This document shows positions 9,281 to 18,427 of a stretch of 64,000 bases of DNA, piece after piece. Under the pieces are notes generated by a model, which saw nothing but the letters and a program-made list of their open reading frames with translations, was not told where the DNA came from and did no database searches. Source of the stretch: Martelella radicis (GTDB lineage Bacteria > Pseudomonadota > Alphaproteobacteria > Rhizobiales > Rhizobiaceae). The stretch lies in the NCBI RefSeq assembly GCF_014196625.1, contig NZ_JACIDZ010000013.1, positions 1-64,000 on the forward strand. The letters are read 5' to 3'. The translations under genes and the position numbers were made by a program. The number at the start of each line of letters is the position of its first letter. Within the stretch, counting starts at the first letter, position 1.

Positions 9281-9871
9281 ATGAACAACAGTGATCTCGC
9301 GATCCTTGTCATCGATGAAAACGCGATCCGCGCCGCCATTATCAGGGACGGCCTGCTCAAGGCCGGCCACCATAATGTCACCGTGGTGGAGGAACTGGTC
9401 GGCGTCGCCCGCACGATCGAGCGCCTGTCGCCCGATGTGATCGTGATCGATATCGAAAACCCCAATCGAGACATGCTCGAAAGCCTGTTCGTGCTGTCGC
9501 GCACGGTGAAAAAACCGATCGCGATGTTCGTCGACCGCTCCGATGCCGAGACCATCCATGCCGCGGTGGAGGCCGGGGTGTCGGCCTATGTCGTCGACGG
9601 GCTGAAGCAGGAGCGGGTCAAGCCGATCCTCGACATGGCGATTTCGCGATTCAACGCGTTTTCGCGCATGGCGCAGGAGCTGGAGGCGGCGAAGAGCCAG
9701 CTCGAAAACCGCAAGGTGGTCGATCGCGCCAAGGCGCTTTTGATGAAATCGCGCGGCATGGATGAGGAAAAAGCCTATGCGCTGCTGCGGCGCACGGCGA
9801 TGGATCAGAACCGCAAGATTGTCGATGTGGCGCAAAGCCTGATCATGACGTTCGAGATGCTGGAGAGATAG
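9281..9871 (+). CDS. nasT: NasT, ANTAR-domain antitermination regulator
   Basis: The protein has 196 residues. The N-terminal receiver-like domain (~1-125) includes the phosphoacceptor-position strand DVIVIDIENPNRD. The C-terminal ANTAR RNA-binding domain (~135-190) shows ENRKVVDRAKALLMK, RGMDEEKAYALLRRTAM and VAQSLIM. NasT binds two-hairpin leader RNAs and prevents termination ahead of nitrate assimilation genes. Without nitrate it is held by NasS, encoded two bases downstream. Lying 21 bases after nasA and before nrtA, it probably controls its own operon as well as nrtA. A matching leader hairpin lies at 11231-11250. Confidence 0.93.
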   Translation: MNNSDLAILVIDENAIRAAIIRDGLLKAGHHNVTVVEELVGVARTIERLSPDVIVIDIENPNRDMLESLFVLSRTVKKPIAMFVDRSDAETIHAAVEAGVSAYVVDGLKQERVKPILDMAISRFNAFSRMAQELEAAKSQLENRKVVDRAKALLMKSRGMDEEKAYALLRRTAMDQNRKIVDVAQSLIMTFEMLER

Positions 9872-9873
9872 AG

Positions 9874-11094
9874 ATGCAGGACCTTTCAATCGGATTTGTG
9901 CCGCTTCTCGACAGCGCCATCGTTCTGGCGGCGGAGGCGAAGGGCTTTTTCATCGAGGAGGGGCTGAAGGTGCGCCTGACGCGGGAAACCTCGTGGAGCG
10001 CGATCCGCGACCGGCTGGCGGTCGGTAGCCTGCAGGCCGCCCATGTGCTGGCGCCGATGCCGATTGCCGCCAATCTTGGCCTGTTTCCGCTGGCGCCGAA
10101 GCTGGTTGCGCCGATCGCGCTCGGGCTCGGCGGCAATGCGGTGACGGTGTCGGCGGCCCTTGGCGCGGCGATGGAAGCGGAGGGGGATGAACGCGACCTG
10201 GATCCGGCCAAAGCGGGTGCGGCGCTGAAACGCGTAATTGCGGCCAGAAGGGCTGAGGGCCTGCCGCCGCTGCGCTTCGGGGTCGTCTACGTGTTTTCCG
10301 GGCACAATCTCGAACTGCGCTACTGGCTCGCGGCCAACGGCATCGATCCCGACCGAGATATCGAGATCGTGGTGCTGCCGCCGCCCTTCATGCCGGATGC
10401 GGTGGAAGCCGGGCGGATCGACGGTTACTGCGCCGGCGAGCCGTGGAACACGATCGCCGCGCGGCGCGGCGCGGCGCGGATCGTCACGGTCAAGGCGAAG
10501 ATCTGGCGCTCCAGCCCGGAAAAGGTGCTGGCGCTGCCGGCCGATTTCGTGGAGGCCAACGAGGAGACCGTGGCGGCGCTGCTGCGCGGCCTCTACCGGG
10601 CCTCGCAATGGGCGGCCGAACCGGAAAACCATGGCGAACTGGCGGCGATCCTCTCCGAACCGCATCACCTCAATGTCGATGCCGCGGTGCTGCAGCCACT
10701 GCTTTCCGGGACGGTCGCGATCAGCGAAAAGGCGGAAGCCACGGTCGAGGATTTCTTTCTCACTTCCGCAAAGGCCGCGACCTTCCCCTGGCAGAGCCAT
10801 GCGCTGTGGTTCTACAGCCAGATCGTGCGCTGGGGGCTTTGCGATCACTCGGCAGAAAACGCCGAGATCGCGAAAATGAGCTACCGGCCGGATATTTATC
10901 GCAGGGCCCTTCAGCCGCTACACACGCCCTTGCCGGGGGCCAGCCTGAAGGTCGAGGGCGCACTCAAGGCGCCGACGCCGGTGGGGGCGAGCGCCGGCGG
11001 CCTCATCCTCGGTCCCGACGGCTTTTTCGACGGTCAGACCTTCGATCCCGATCAGGTCGGCGCCTATATCGAACAGCAGAAGGCGGCCGTCTGA
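9874..11094 (+). CDS. nasS: NasS nitrate sensor (NrtA-like, cytoplasmic)
   Basis: The 406-residue protein is homologous to nitrate/nitrite-binding NrtA/CmpA proteins but has no signal peptide, as expected for the cytoplasmic sensor NasS. Shared segments include IGFVPLLDSA at the start, [38 protein letters not shown] and YSQIVRWG. NasS binds nitrate or nitrite and then releases NasT. The gene starts two bases after nasT, so the two are made together. The paralogue at 11351 has the same core plus a signal peptide, which separates the sensor from the transport subunit. Confidence 0.9.
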   Translation: MQDLSIGFVPLLDSAIVLAAEAKGFFIEEGLKVRLTRETSWSAIRDRLAVGSLQAAHVLAPMPIAANLGLFPLAPKLVAPIALGLGGNAVTVSAALGAAMEAEGDERDLDPAKAGAALKRVIAARRAEGLPPLRFGVVYVFSGHNLELRYWLAANGIDPDRDIEIVVLPPPFMPDAVEAGRIDGYCAGEPWNTIAARRGAARIVTVKAKIWRSSPEKVLALPADFVEANEETVAALLRGLYRASQWAAEPENHGELAAILSEPHHLNVDAAVLQPLLSGTVAISEKAEATVEDFFLTSAKAATFPWQSHALWFYSQIVRWGLCDHSAENAEIAKMSYRPDIYRRALQPLHTPLPGASLKVEGALKAPTPVGASAGGLILGPDGFFDGQTFDPDQVGAYIEQQKAAV

Positions 11095-11106
11095 GCCCGT
11101 ATTTCG

Positions 11107-11123
11107 TGCGCCTTTCAAGTGCA
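11107..11123 (+). promoter_or_regulatory. Possible NtrC-type site upstream of nrtA
   Basis: The 17-base sequence TGCGCCTTTCAAGTGCA fits the NtrC pattern TGC-N11-GCA and agrees with the consensus at 12 of 17 positions. It lies about 230 bases before nrtA, just past nasS. No good sigma-54 -24/-12 pair was found nearby, so an enhancer role is tentative. It would make nitrogen limitation a second input besides NasT. Confidence 0.3.
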
Positions 11124-11176
11124 TTTGCATAAATTTTAGACTGTTGTCCGGTTCATACATTTTTTATGCAAAAATC

Positions 11177-11327
11177 CGCCGATGCCGCTTGTCTGATGCG
11201 GCATTGTGTGTTTCCATAAGCCTCAAGAATTCGGCGCCCAATGGAGGGTGCCAGGCAACGCCGCCAACGCATTCGCGCCACAACTGGCCCGATGACCGTT
11301 AGGCGGCTTTTTTCGTTTTTTCGATCT
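11177..11327 (+). promoter_or_regulatory. nrtA leader RNA: ANTAR-type hexaloop hairpin and terminator (NasT target)
   Basis: Three structures lie in order. First, ATGCCGC pairs with GCGGCAT around a 9-base loop (about 11182-11204). Second, GGCGCCC pairs with GGGTGCC (about 11231-11250) around the six-base loop AATGGA, which has A at position 1 and G at position 4, the signature of ANTAR-bound hexaloops. Third, GCCGCCAAC pairs with GTTAGGCGGC (about 11261-11309) and leads into TTTTTTCGTTTTTTCG, an intrinsic terminator. NasT encoded just upstream would bind the hairpins and allow transcription into nrtA. The first hairpin is not a perfect hexaloop. Confidence 0.65.
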
Positions 11328-11350
11328 TCCCCATCCATCAGGAGAATGCC

Positions 11351-12724
11351 ATGCGCCATTTCCTTTGCTCTGCCACCATGCTCTGTTCGCTGACCTTCGC
11401 GGCCACAGCCGCCCACGCCGAAATGCTGTTTCCGGAAAAGGACGAACTGACCATCGGCTTTATCAAGCTGACGGACATGGCGCCGCTGGCGATCGCCAAG
11501 GAGATGCATTTCTTCGAGGATGAGGGGCTTTACGTCACGCTGGAGGCGCAGGCGAACTGGAAGGTGCTGCTCGACCGGGTGATCACCGGCGAACTGGACG
11601 GTGCCCACATGCTGGCCGGCCAGCCGCTGGCGGCCACCATCGGCTATGGCACCGAGGCGCATATCGTCACGCCGTTCTCGATGGACCTGAACGGCAATGC
11701 GATCACCGTGTCGAATGCGGTCTGGGACCGGATGAAGGAAAATATTCCTGTCGGCCCGGATGGCAAGCCGGAGCATCCGATCAAGGCCGATGCGCTGAAG
11801 CCGGTGGTCGAGGCATACAAGGCCGAGGGCAAGCCGTTCAAAATGGGCATGGTCTTCCCGGTCTCGACCCATAATTACGAACTGCGCTACTGGCTTGCGG
11901 CCGGCGGCATCAACCCCGGCTATTATTCGCCCGGCGATATTTCCGGCCAGATCCAGGCCGATGCGCTGCTGTCCGTCACCCCGCCGCCGCAGATGCCGGC
12001 GACGATGGAAGCCGGAACGATCGACGGCTATTGCGTCGGCGAACCCTGGAACCAAGCAGCCGTGTTCAAGGGCATCGGCGTGCCGGTGGTCACCGATTAC
12101 GATATCTGGAAGAACAATCCGGAAAAGGTTTTCGGCCTGACCGAGGAATTTACGGAAAAATATCCGCAGACGACGCTGGGGCTGACCAAGGCGCTGATCC
12201 GCGCCGCCATGTGGCTGGACGAGAACGACAATGCCAACCGCGAGGAAGCGGTCGAGATACTGTCGCGGCCGGAATATGTCGGGGCCGATGCCGAGGTGAT
12301 CGCCAATTCGATGACCGGCACGTTCGAATATGAGAATGGCGACACACGCCCGGCTGCGGACTTCAACGTCTTCTTCCGCCACCATGCGACCTATCCCTAT
12401 TATTCCGATGCCGTCTGGTACCTGACGCAGATGCGCCGCTGGGGCCAGATCGCCGAGCCGCAGGAAGACGGCTGGTATGACGAGGTCGCCCGTTCCGTCT
12501 ACCTGCCGGATATCTATCTGGAAGCCGCCCGCCAGCTTATCGACGAGGGCCATGCCACGGAGGCCGACTTCCCCTTCGACACCGATGGCTACAAGCCCGC
12601 GACAAACGAGTTCATCGACGGCGTGACCTATGACGGCCGCCATCCGAACGCCTATCTCGAAAGTTTCCCCATCGGGCTCAAGGGCGATGAGGTGATCGAC
12701 GGCAACAAGATTGCCGGACGCTGA
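11351..12724 (+). CDS. nrtA: Nitrate ABC transporter substrate-binding protein NrtA
   Basis: The 457-residue periplasmic protein captures nitrate for the NrtB/NrtCD transporter. A Sec signal peptide covers ~1-23 (hydrophobic core, cleavage after AAHA). The mature part shows the NrtA/CmpA family segments [50 protein letters not shown] and [10 protein letters not shown]. The start follows an AGGAG site. It lies behind the leader terminator, so its expression probably depends on NasT. No lipobox is visible, so it should be soluble in the periplasm. Confidence 0.94.
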   Translation: MRHFLCSATMLCSLTFAATAAHAEMLFPEKDELTIGFIKLTDMAPLAIAKEMHFFEDEGLYVTLEAQANWKVLLDRVITGELDGAHMLAGQPLAATIGYGTEAHIVTPFSMDLNGNAITVSNAVWDRMKENIPVGPDGKPEHPIKADALKPVVEAYKAEGKPFKMGMVFPVSTHNYELRYWLAAGGINPGYYSPGDISGQIQADALLSVTPPPQMPATMEAGTIDGYCVGEPWNQAAVFKGIGVPVVTDYDIWKNNPEKVFGLTEEFTEKYPQTTLGLTKALIRAAMWLDENDNANREEAVEILSRPEYVGADAEVIANSMTGTFEYENGDTRPAADFNVFFRHHATYPYYSDAVWYLTQMRRWGQIAEPQEDGWYDEVARSVYLPDIYLEAARQLIDEGHATEADFPFDTDGYKPATNEFIDGVTYDGRHPNAYLESFPIGLKGDEVIDGNKIAGR

Positions 12725-12765
12725 GCGCGATTGACACCAGCACGGACAAGGAAGGCTCAGACGCT

Positions 12766-13842
12766 ATGACCATTGCCACAGACATGATGGAACCCGAAAT
12801 CGCCGCCCGGCGCGAACGGCGCATCGCCCGGATCAACCGGGCGGGCAAGGTGCTCGCGCCCTTCGGTCTCGGCTTCGTCGTGCCGCTTCTGAAGCTGGCC
12901 GCCGGCAATACCCCGTCTGAGCAATGGGCGGACCTGAAACAGATGCTGTTCGTTCCTCTGATTGGCATACTCGCTTTTCTGGCGGCCTGGGCATTCCTGG
13001 CGCCGAAGGTCCATACCTCGCTTGGTGCGATCCCGGGCCCGGCGGCGGTGTTCCAGCAGGCCGAGGTGCTGATGGACGATCATTTTGCCGAACGCCAGAA
13101 GGCCGAGGAATTTTACGCCCGGCAGGACGAGCGCAACCAGATGTTGATCGCCGAAGGCTATGGCGACCGGGTGAAGGTGCGGCCCTATACCGGCAAGCCG
13201 ACCTATCTGGACCAGATCTGGACCTCGCTGCTAACGGTCGCGCTCGGTTTCTTCATCGGCACGGTGATCGCCGTTCCGGTCGGCATAGCCTGCGGGTTGT
13301 CGAAGACCTTCGAGGGCGCGATCAATCCGCTGATCCAGCTGTTCAAGCCGGTCTCCCCGCTCGCCTGGCTGCCGATCGTGACCATGGTGGTGGCGGCGCT
13401 TTATGAAAGCCAGAACGACCTTCTTCCCAAATCGATGGTGATCTCGGCGATCACGGTGACGCTCTGTTCCATCTGGCCGACGATCATCAACACCGCCCTT
13501 GGTGTCGCTTCCATTGACCGCGATCTGGTCAATGTCGGCAAGGTGCTGCAGCTTTCCACCTGGACGACGATCCGCAAGCTGGTGCTGCCGTCCTCGCTGC
13601 CGCTGATCTTCACGGGCATGCGGTTGTCGCTCGGTGTGGGCTGGATGGTGCTGATCGCCGCGGAAATGCTGGCCCAGAACCCCGGCCTCGGCAAATTCGT
13701 CTGGGACGAGTTCCAGAACGGTTCGTCGGATTCGCTCGCCCGCATCATCGTCGCGGTGATCACCATCGGCCTGATCGGCTTCTTCCTCGACCGGGTGATG
13801 TTCGCGCTGCAGACCGCCTTCACCTATTCGGCGAACCGGTAA
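12766..13842 (+). CDS. nrtB: Nitrate ABC transporter permease NrtB
   Basis: The 358-residue inner-membrane permease carries one N-terminal membrane segment (~60-85), a hydrophilic stretch of ~100 residues, and then the binding-protein-dependent transport domain with five further segments (~155-350). The coupling loop motif for contact with the ATPase is visible as [18 protein letters not shown]. The long N-terminal extension is typical of NrtB. The gene lies 41 bases after nrtA and 7 bases before the ATPase gene, so the three form one transport operon. Confidence 0.93.
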   Translation: MTIATDMMEPEIAARRERRIARINRAGKVLAPFGLGFVVPLLKLAAGNTPSEQWADLKQMLFVPLIGILAFLAAWAFLAPKVHTSLGAIPGPAAVFQQAEVLMDDHFAERQKAEEFYARQDERNQMLIAEGYGDRVKVRPYTGKPTYLDQIWTSLLTVALGFFIGTVIAVPVGIACGLSKTFEGAINPLIQLFKPVSPLAWLPIVTMVVAALYESQNDLLPKSMVISAITVTLCSIWPTIINTALGVASIDRDLVNVGKVLQLSTWTTIRKLVLPSSLPLIFTGMRLSLGVGWMVLIAAEMLAQNPGLGKFVWDEFQNGSSDSLARIIVAVITIGLIGFFLDRVMFALQTAFTYSANR

Positions 13843-13849
13843 GGAGGGG

Positions 13850-15616
13850 ATGATGAACAGCATTCTTCAGCTCAAAAACGTCGAAAAAGGCTTTGGCGAA
13901 GGCGTCAAGCGCAATGCCGTCCTTTCCGATATTTCGCTCGATGTGCACGAAGGCGAATTCATCGCGATCCTCGGTTTTTCCGGCGCCGGCAAGACGACGC
14001 TGATGTCGATGCTCGCCGGTCTGGAAAAGCCGGACAGCGGCGAAATCCTGTTTCGCGGCGAAAAGGTCGAAGGCCCGTCGCCGAAGCGTGGCATCGTATT
14101 CCAGAATTATGCGTTGATGCCCTGGCTTTCGGTGGAGGCGAATGTGCGCCTTGCCGTCGACGCCGTGCATCGCGACAGTCCGGCCACGGAACGGGCCGCG
14201 CTCGTCGACTGGTATGTGGCGATGGTTGGCCTCAACCATGCGCGCGATCGCAAGCCGTCTGAACTTTCCGGCGGCATGCGCCAGCGCGTATCCGTCGCCC
14301 GTGCGCTTGCCATGCAGCCGGAACTGCTGCTGCTCGATGAGCCGCTATCCGCCCTCGATGCGCTGACCCGTGCCAAGCTCCAGGACGAACTTGCCGATAT
14401 CTCGCAAAAAGAGAAGAAGACGATCATTCTCGTTACCAATGATGTCGACGAGGCCATTCTTCTGGCCGATCGGATCGTGCCGCTGACGCCCGGCCCCAAC
14501 GCCACTTTCGGCCCGTCCTTCGATGTGAACATTGCCCGGCCGCGCGAGCGTGCGGCGATGAATTCCGATCCGGATTTCATCCGGCTTCGCTCGGCTGTCA
14601 CCGAATATCTGATGGATGCGGGCCTCGGCGCCAAACCGGACACGACCCGTGTCGATGCTCTGCCGAATGTCGTCCCGATTTCGATCAAGTCGACCTCGAA
14701 ACCGCTGCCTGCCGTCTACAGGGAGAAGGCGCGATCGGCGATCGAGACGGGCTATGTCGAGTTTTCCAACGTCACCAAGATCTATCCGACGCCCAAGGGC
14801 CCGCTGACGGTGGTCGACGCCTTCGACCTGAAGATGAAGAAGGGCGAGTTTATTTCCATCATCGGCCATTCCGGCTGCGGAAAATCGACGGTGCTGTCGA
14901 TGGCGGCGGGCCTCAACCCAATCAATGGCGGGGGCATCATTCTCGATGGCCGCGAGATTTCCGGCGCCGGGCCGGATCGCGCCGTGGTGTTTCAGGCCCC
15001 CTCGCTGATGCCTTGGCTGACGGCGCGGGAGAATGTCGCGCTCGGCGTTGACCGGGTCTATCCGAAGGCAAGCCCCGCTGAACGTCGCGATGTCGTCGAA
15101 TACTATCTCGAGCGTGTCGGTCTCGGCGATGCCATGCACCGGCCGGCGGCCGACATGTCGAACGGCATGCGCCAGCGCGTCGGCATTGCCCGCGCCTTCG
15201 CGCTGTCGCCGAAGCTCTTACTGCTCGATGAACCTTTCGGCATGCTCGACAGCCTGACTCGCTGGGAGCTTCAGGAGGTGCTGATGGAGGTCTGGTCGCG
15301 CACCAAGGTCACCGCCATCTGCGTGACCCATGATGTCGATGAGGCCATTCTCCTGGCCGACCGGGTGGTGATGATGTCGAACGGGCCGAACGCCCGCATC
15401 GGCAACATCATGGAGGTCGACCTGCCGCGCCCGCGCTCCAGAAAAGCGCTGCTCGACCACCCGGATTATTACGCCTATCGGGAGGAACTGCTGGAATTCC
15501 TGGAAGCCTATGAGGGCGGCGCCTCGCCCGCCGAGGAACAGCTCGCCGCCATCAGGCAGAAGCGCGACCAGCGCATCAGCCGGCAGACCTGCAACAAACG
15601 CGTCGCAGCGGAGTAG
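13850..15616 (+). CDS. Nitrate ABC transporter ATPase with two fused ATP-binding domains (NrtC/NrtD type)
   Basis: The protein has 588 residues with two complete ABC ATPase domains. Domain 1 has Walker [11 protein letters not shown], signature [15 protein letters not shown] and Walker [13 protein letters not shown]. Domain 2 has [25 protein letters not shown] and [12 protein letters not shown]. In domain 1 the switch segment reads LVTNDVDEA, with N in place of the usual H. Domain 2 keeps VTHDVDEA, so ATP hydrolysis may be asymmetric. No substrate-binding domain is fused, unlike cyanobacterial NrtC. The double-ATPase form powers uptake with one polypeptide. Confidence 0.92.
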   Translation: MMNSILQLKNVEKGFGEGVKRNAVLSDISLDVHEGEFIAILGFSGAGKTTLMSMLAGLEKPDSGEILFRGEKVEGPSPKRGIVFQNYALMPWLSVEANVRLAVDAVHRDSPATERAALVDWYVAMVGLNHARDRKPSELSGGMRQRVSVARALAMQPELLLLDEPLSALDALTRAKLQDELADISQKEKKTIILVTNDVDEAILLADRIVPLTPGPNATFGPSFDVNIARPRERAAMNSDPDFIRLRSAVTEYLMDAGLGAKPDTTRVDALPNVVPISIKSTSKPLPAVYREKARSAIETGYVEFSNVTKIYPTPKGPLTVVDAFDLKMKKGEFISIIGHSGCGKSTVLSMAAGLNPINGGGIILDGREISGAGPDRAVVFQAPSLMPWLTARENVALGVDRVYPKASPAERRDVVEYYLERVGLGDAMHRPAADMSNGMRQRVGIARAFALSPKLLLLDEPFGMLDSLTRWELQEVLMEVWSRTKVTAICVTHDVDEAILLADRVVMMSNGPNARIGNIMEVDLPRPRSRKALLDHPDYYAYREELLEFLEAYEGGASPAEEQLAAIRQKRDQRISRQTCNKRVAAE

Positions 15617-15621
15617 ACATC

Positions 15622-18069
15622 ATGGCCCAGAAACTCGTCATCATCGGAAACGGTATGGCCCCCGGCCGCATGCTCGAAGAGCTGTTCGAGCGCGCCCCCG
15701 GCCTCTATGACGTCACCATCTTCAACGCCGAACCGCGGGTGAACTACGACCGCATCATGCTGTCACCGGTGCTCTCGGGCGAAAAGACCTATGAAGACAT
15801 CATCATCCATGGCGATGACTGGTATGAAGCCCATGGCGTGACCTTGCATCGTGGCTCCAAGGTCGCAAAAATCGACAGGGAGGCGAAGACCGTCACGGCG
15901 GGAAACGGCGTGGCGGCCTCCTATGACCGGCTGGTGATCGCCACCGGCTCCTCGCCCTTCATCATCCCCGTGCCGGGGCATGATCTGCCCGGCGTTCTCG
16001 CCTATCGCGACATCGACGATGTTGATCGCATGCTGACGATTGCCGAAGGCCAGGGCCATGCGGTTGTCATCGGCGGCGGGCTTCTGGGCCTTGAGGCGGC
16101 CTACGGTCTGAAGCAGCGCGGCATGAGCGTCACCGTGCTGCACCTCATGGATACGATCATGGAACGGCAGCTCGATCCGGCCGCCGCCTATCTTCTGGAA
16201 AAGGCGCTGGACGAGCGCGGCATCGAGATCATCACCAAGGCCAATACCAAGCAAATTCTCGGAGACGGAAAAGTCGAAGGCGTTGAGCTGGAGGATGGCC
16301 GCATCATCTCCGCCGACACGGTGGTGATGGCGGTCGGCATCCGTCCGGCAGCGGGGCTTGCCAAGGATGCGGGGCTTGAGACCAATCGCGGCATCGTTGT
16401 CGATGACTGCATGGCGACCTCCGATCCCGCCATCTTCGCGCTCGGCGAATGCGCGGAACATCGGGGCGTCTGCTACGGTCTCGTCGCACCGCTTTATGAG
16501 AGTGCAGGCGTGCTGGCCGACCGGCTGGCCGGCGGTGCGGCCGAGTACAAGGGCTCGCATGTCAACACCAAGCTGAAGGTCACCGGCATCAAGCTGTTTT
16601 CCGCCGGCGATTTCGCCGAGGGGCCGGACCGCGAGGAGGTGGTGTTGCGCGATGCCACGCGCGGCGTCTACAAGCGCGTGATCCTGCAGGATAACCGCGT
16701 GATCGGCGCGGTTCTCTATGGCGATACCGCCGATGGCGCGTGGTATTTCGATATGCTGAAGCGCGGAACCGATGTCTCGGAAATGCGCGAGACGCTGATC
16801 TACGGCCAGGCCTATCAGGGCGGCGCTGCGGCCGATCCGGCGGCGGCCGTCGCGGCGCTTCCCGATGACGCGGAAATCTGCGGCTGCAACGGCATCTGCA
16901 AGGGCAAGATCGTGACCGCGATCAAGGACAAGGGGCTGGCCTCGCTCGATGATGTCCGCGCCCACACCAAGGCCTCGGCGTCGTGCGGCACCTGCACCGG
17001 GCTGGTCGAACAGCTGATGGCGCTGACGCTGGGCGATGCCTATAACCCCACCGCCGTGCAGCCCATCTGCGGCTGCACCGATCTCGGCCATGACGATGTT
17101 CGCCTCCTGATCCGCGCCAAGGGGCTGAAGACCATTCCCGCCTTGATGCAGGAACTGGAGTGGAAGACCTCCTGCGGCTGCGCCAAATGCCGCCCGGCGC
17201 TCAATTACTATCTCGTCTGCGACTGGCCCGGCGAATATGCCGATGATTATCAGTCGCGCTTTATTAACGAGCGCGTCCACGCCAATATCCAGAAGGACGG
17301 CACCTATTCGGTGGTGCCGCGCATGTGGGGCGGGGTCACCTCGTCGAAGGAACTGCGCGCGATCGCCGATGTCGTCGATAAGTTCGCTATCCCGACCGTC
17401 AAATGCACCGGCGGTCAGCGCATCGATATGCTGGGCGTGAAGAAGGAGGACCTGCCGGCGGTCTGGGCCGATCTCGGCAAGGCGGGCTTCGTTTCCGGAC
17501 AGGCCTACGCCAAGGGCCTGCGCACCGTGAAGACCTGTGTCGGCAGCGACTGGTGCCGGTTCGGGACCCAGGATTCGACCGGCCTCGGCATCCGGCTCGA
17601 GAAATTCATGTGGGGCTCGTGGACGCCGGCCAAGCTGAAGCTTGCCGTTTCCGGCTGTCCGCGCAACTGCGCGGAGGCGACCTGCAAGGATATCGGCGTG
17701 ATCTGCGTCGACAGTGGCTTCGAAATCCATTTCGCCGGCGCCGCCGGACTGGAAATTCGCGGCACGGAGGTGCTCGGCATGGTCAAGACCGAGGACGAGG
17801 CGCTGGAGCATATCGTGGCGCTCACCCAGATGTACCGCGAGCAGGGCCGCTATCTGGAACGCATCTACAAATGGGCAAAACGCATCGGCTATGACAAGGT
17901 CCGCGCCCAGATCATGGACAATGCGGAAAAGCGCAAGGCCTATTTCGACCGCTTCGTCGAGAGCCAGAAATACGCTCAGGTCGACCCGTGGTCGGAGCGC
18001 GTCTCCGGCAAGGACAAGCACGAATTCAAGCCGATGGCCGTGGTCGGTCAGACCGAGCCGGCGGAGTGA
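15622..18069 (+). CDS. nirB: NAD(P)H nitrite reductase large subunit NirB
   Basis: NirB reduces nitrite to ammonium in the cytoplasm. The 815-residue protein starts with an FAD/NAD(P)H-binding half (IIGNGMAPGRMLEEL; ATGSSPFIIPVPG; VVIGGGLLGLEAAYGL). Two BFD-like [2Fe-2S] segments follow: CGCNGICKGK with CGTCTGL, then CGCTDLG with CGCAKCRP. The C-terminal sulfite/nitrite reductase half ends with the sirohaem/[4Fe-4S] ligands CVGSDWC and SGCPRNCAEATCK. Sirohaem comes from the cysG gene two positions downstream. It starts five bases after the ATPase stop. Confidence 0.96.
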   Translation: MAQKLVIIGNGMAPGRMLEELFERAPGLYDVTIFNAEPRVNYDRIMLSPVLSGEKTYEDIIIHGDDWYEAHGVTLHRGSKVAKIDREAKTVTAGNGVAASYDRLVIATGSSPFIIPVPGHDLPGVLAYRDIDDVDRMLTIAEGQGHAVVIGGGLLGLEAAYGLKQRGMSVTVLHLMDTIMERQLDPAAAYLLEKALDERGIEIITKANTKQILGDGKVEGVELEDGRIISADTVVMAVGIRPAAGLAKDAGLETNRGIVVDDCMATSDPAIFALGECAEHRGVCYGLVAPLYESAGVLADRLAGGAAEYKGSHVNTKLKVTGIKLFSAGDFAEGPDREEVVLRDATRGVYKRVILQDNRVIGAVLYGDTADGAWYFDMLKRGTDVSEMRETLIYGQAYQGGAAADPAAAVAALPDDAEICGCNGICKGKIVTAIKDKGLASLDDVRAHTKASASCGTCTGLVEQLMALTLGDAYNPTAVQPICGCTDLGHDDVRLLIRAKGLKTIPALMQELEWKTSCGCAKCRPALNYYLVCDWPGEYADDYQSRFINERVHANIQKDGTYSVVPRMWGGVTSSKELRAIADVVDKFAIPTVKCTGGQRIDMLGVKKEDLPAVWADLGKAGFVSGQAYAKGLRTVKTCVGSDWCRFGTQDSTGLGIRLEKFMWGSWTPAKLKLAVSGCPRNCAEATCKDIGVICVDSGFEIHFAGAAGLEIRGTEVLGMVKTEDEALEHIVALTQMYREQGRYLERIYKWAKRIGYDKVRAQIMDNAEKRKAYFDRFVESQKYAQVDPWSERVSGKDKHEFKPMAVVGQTEPAE

Positions 18070-18079
18070 GGAGCCCATC

Positions 18080-18415
18080 ATGAGCAATGATTTCATCGCC
18101 ATCGGCCGTATTGAAGATATCCCGCGGCGCGGCGCGCGCTGCGTGAATACGGCCTTGGGGCGCATAGCGGTGTTCCGCACTGCGGAAGACGAGGTCTTCG
18201 CCATCGACGACCGCTGCCCGCACAAGGCTGGTCCGCTGTCCGAGGGCATTGTGCACGGAAGGGCCGTGACCTGCCCCTTGCACAATATGGTGATTTCGCT
18301 GGAAAGCGGTTCGGCGCTGGGCGCCGATGAAGGCGAGGTTCAGACTTATCCCGTACAGGTCGAGGACGGGCGGCTGTTCATTGCGCTCTCCGCACTGCCG
18401 ATCGCGGCGGAATAG
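18080..18415 (+). CDS. nirD: Nitrite reductase small subunit NirD
   Basis: The ATG at 18080 follows a GTGAGGAG ribosome site just after nirB. The 111-residue product has a Rieske-like fold. Unlike the E. coli NirD, it keeps both ligand pairs, CPH (DRCPHKAGPLSEG) and CPLH (TCPLHNM), so it probably binds a [2Fe-2S] cluster. It partners NirB in nitrite reduction. An earlier open frame upstream overlaps nirB and is not used. Confidence 0.93.
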   Translation: MSNDFIAIGRIEDIPRRGARCVNTALGRIAVFRTAEDEVFAIDDRCPHKAGPLSEGIVHGRAVTCPLHNMVISLESGSALGADEGEVQTYPVQVEDGRLFIALSALPIAAE

Positions 18416-18427
18416 GGGAGGCGGATC

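Noticed and set aside
15763..18285. An 840-codon minus-strand open frame antisense to nirB and nirD
   Set aside because: Its low-complexity composition and full overlap with nirB, which has all expected cofactor motifs, show it is a shadow frame.
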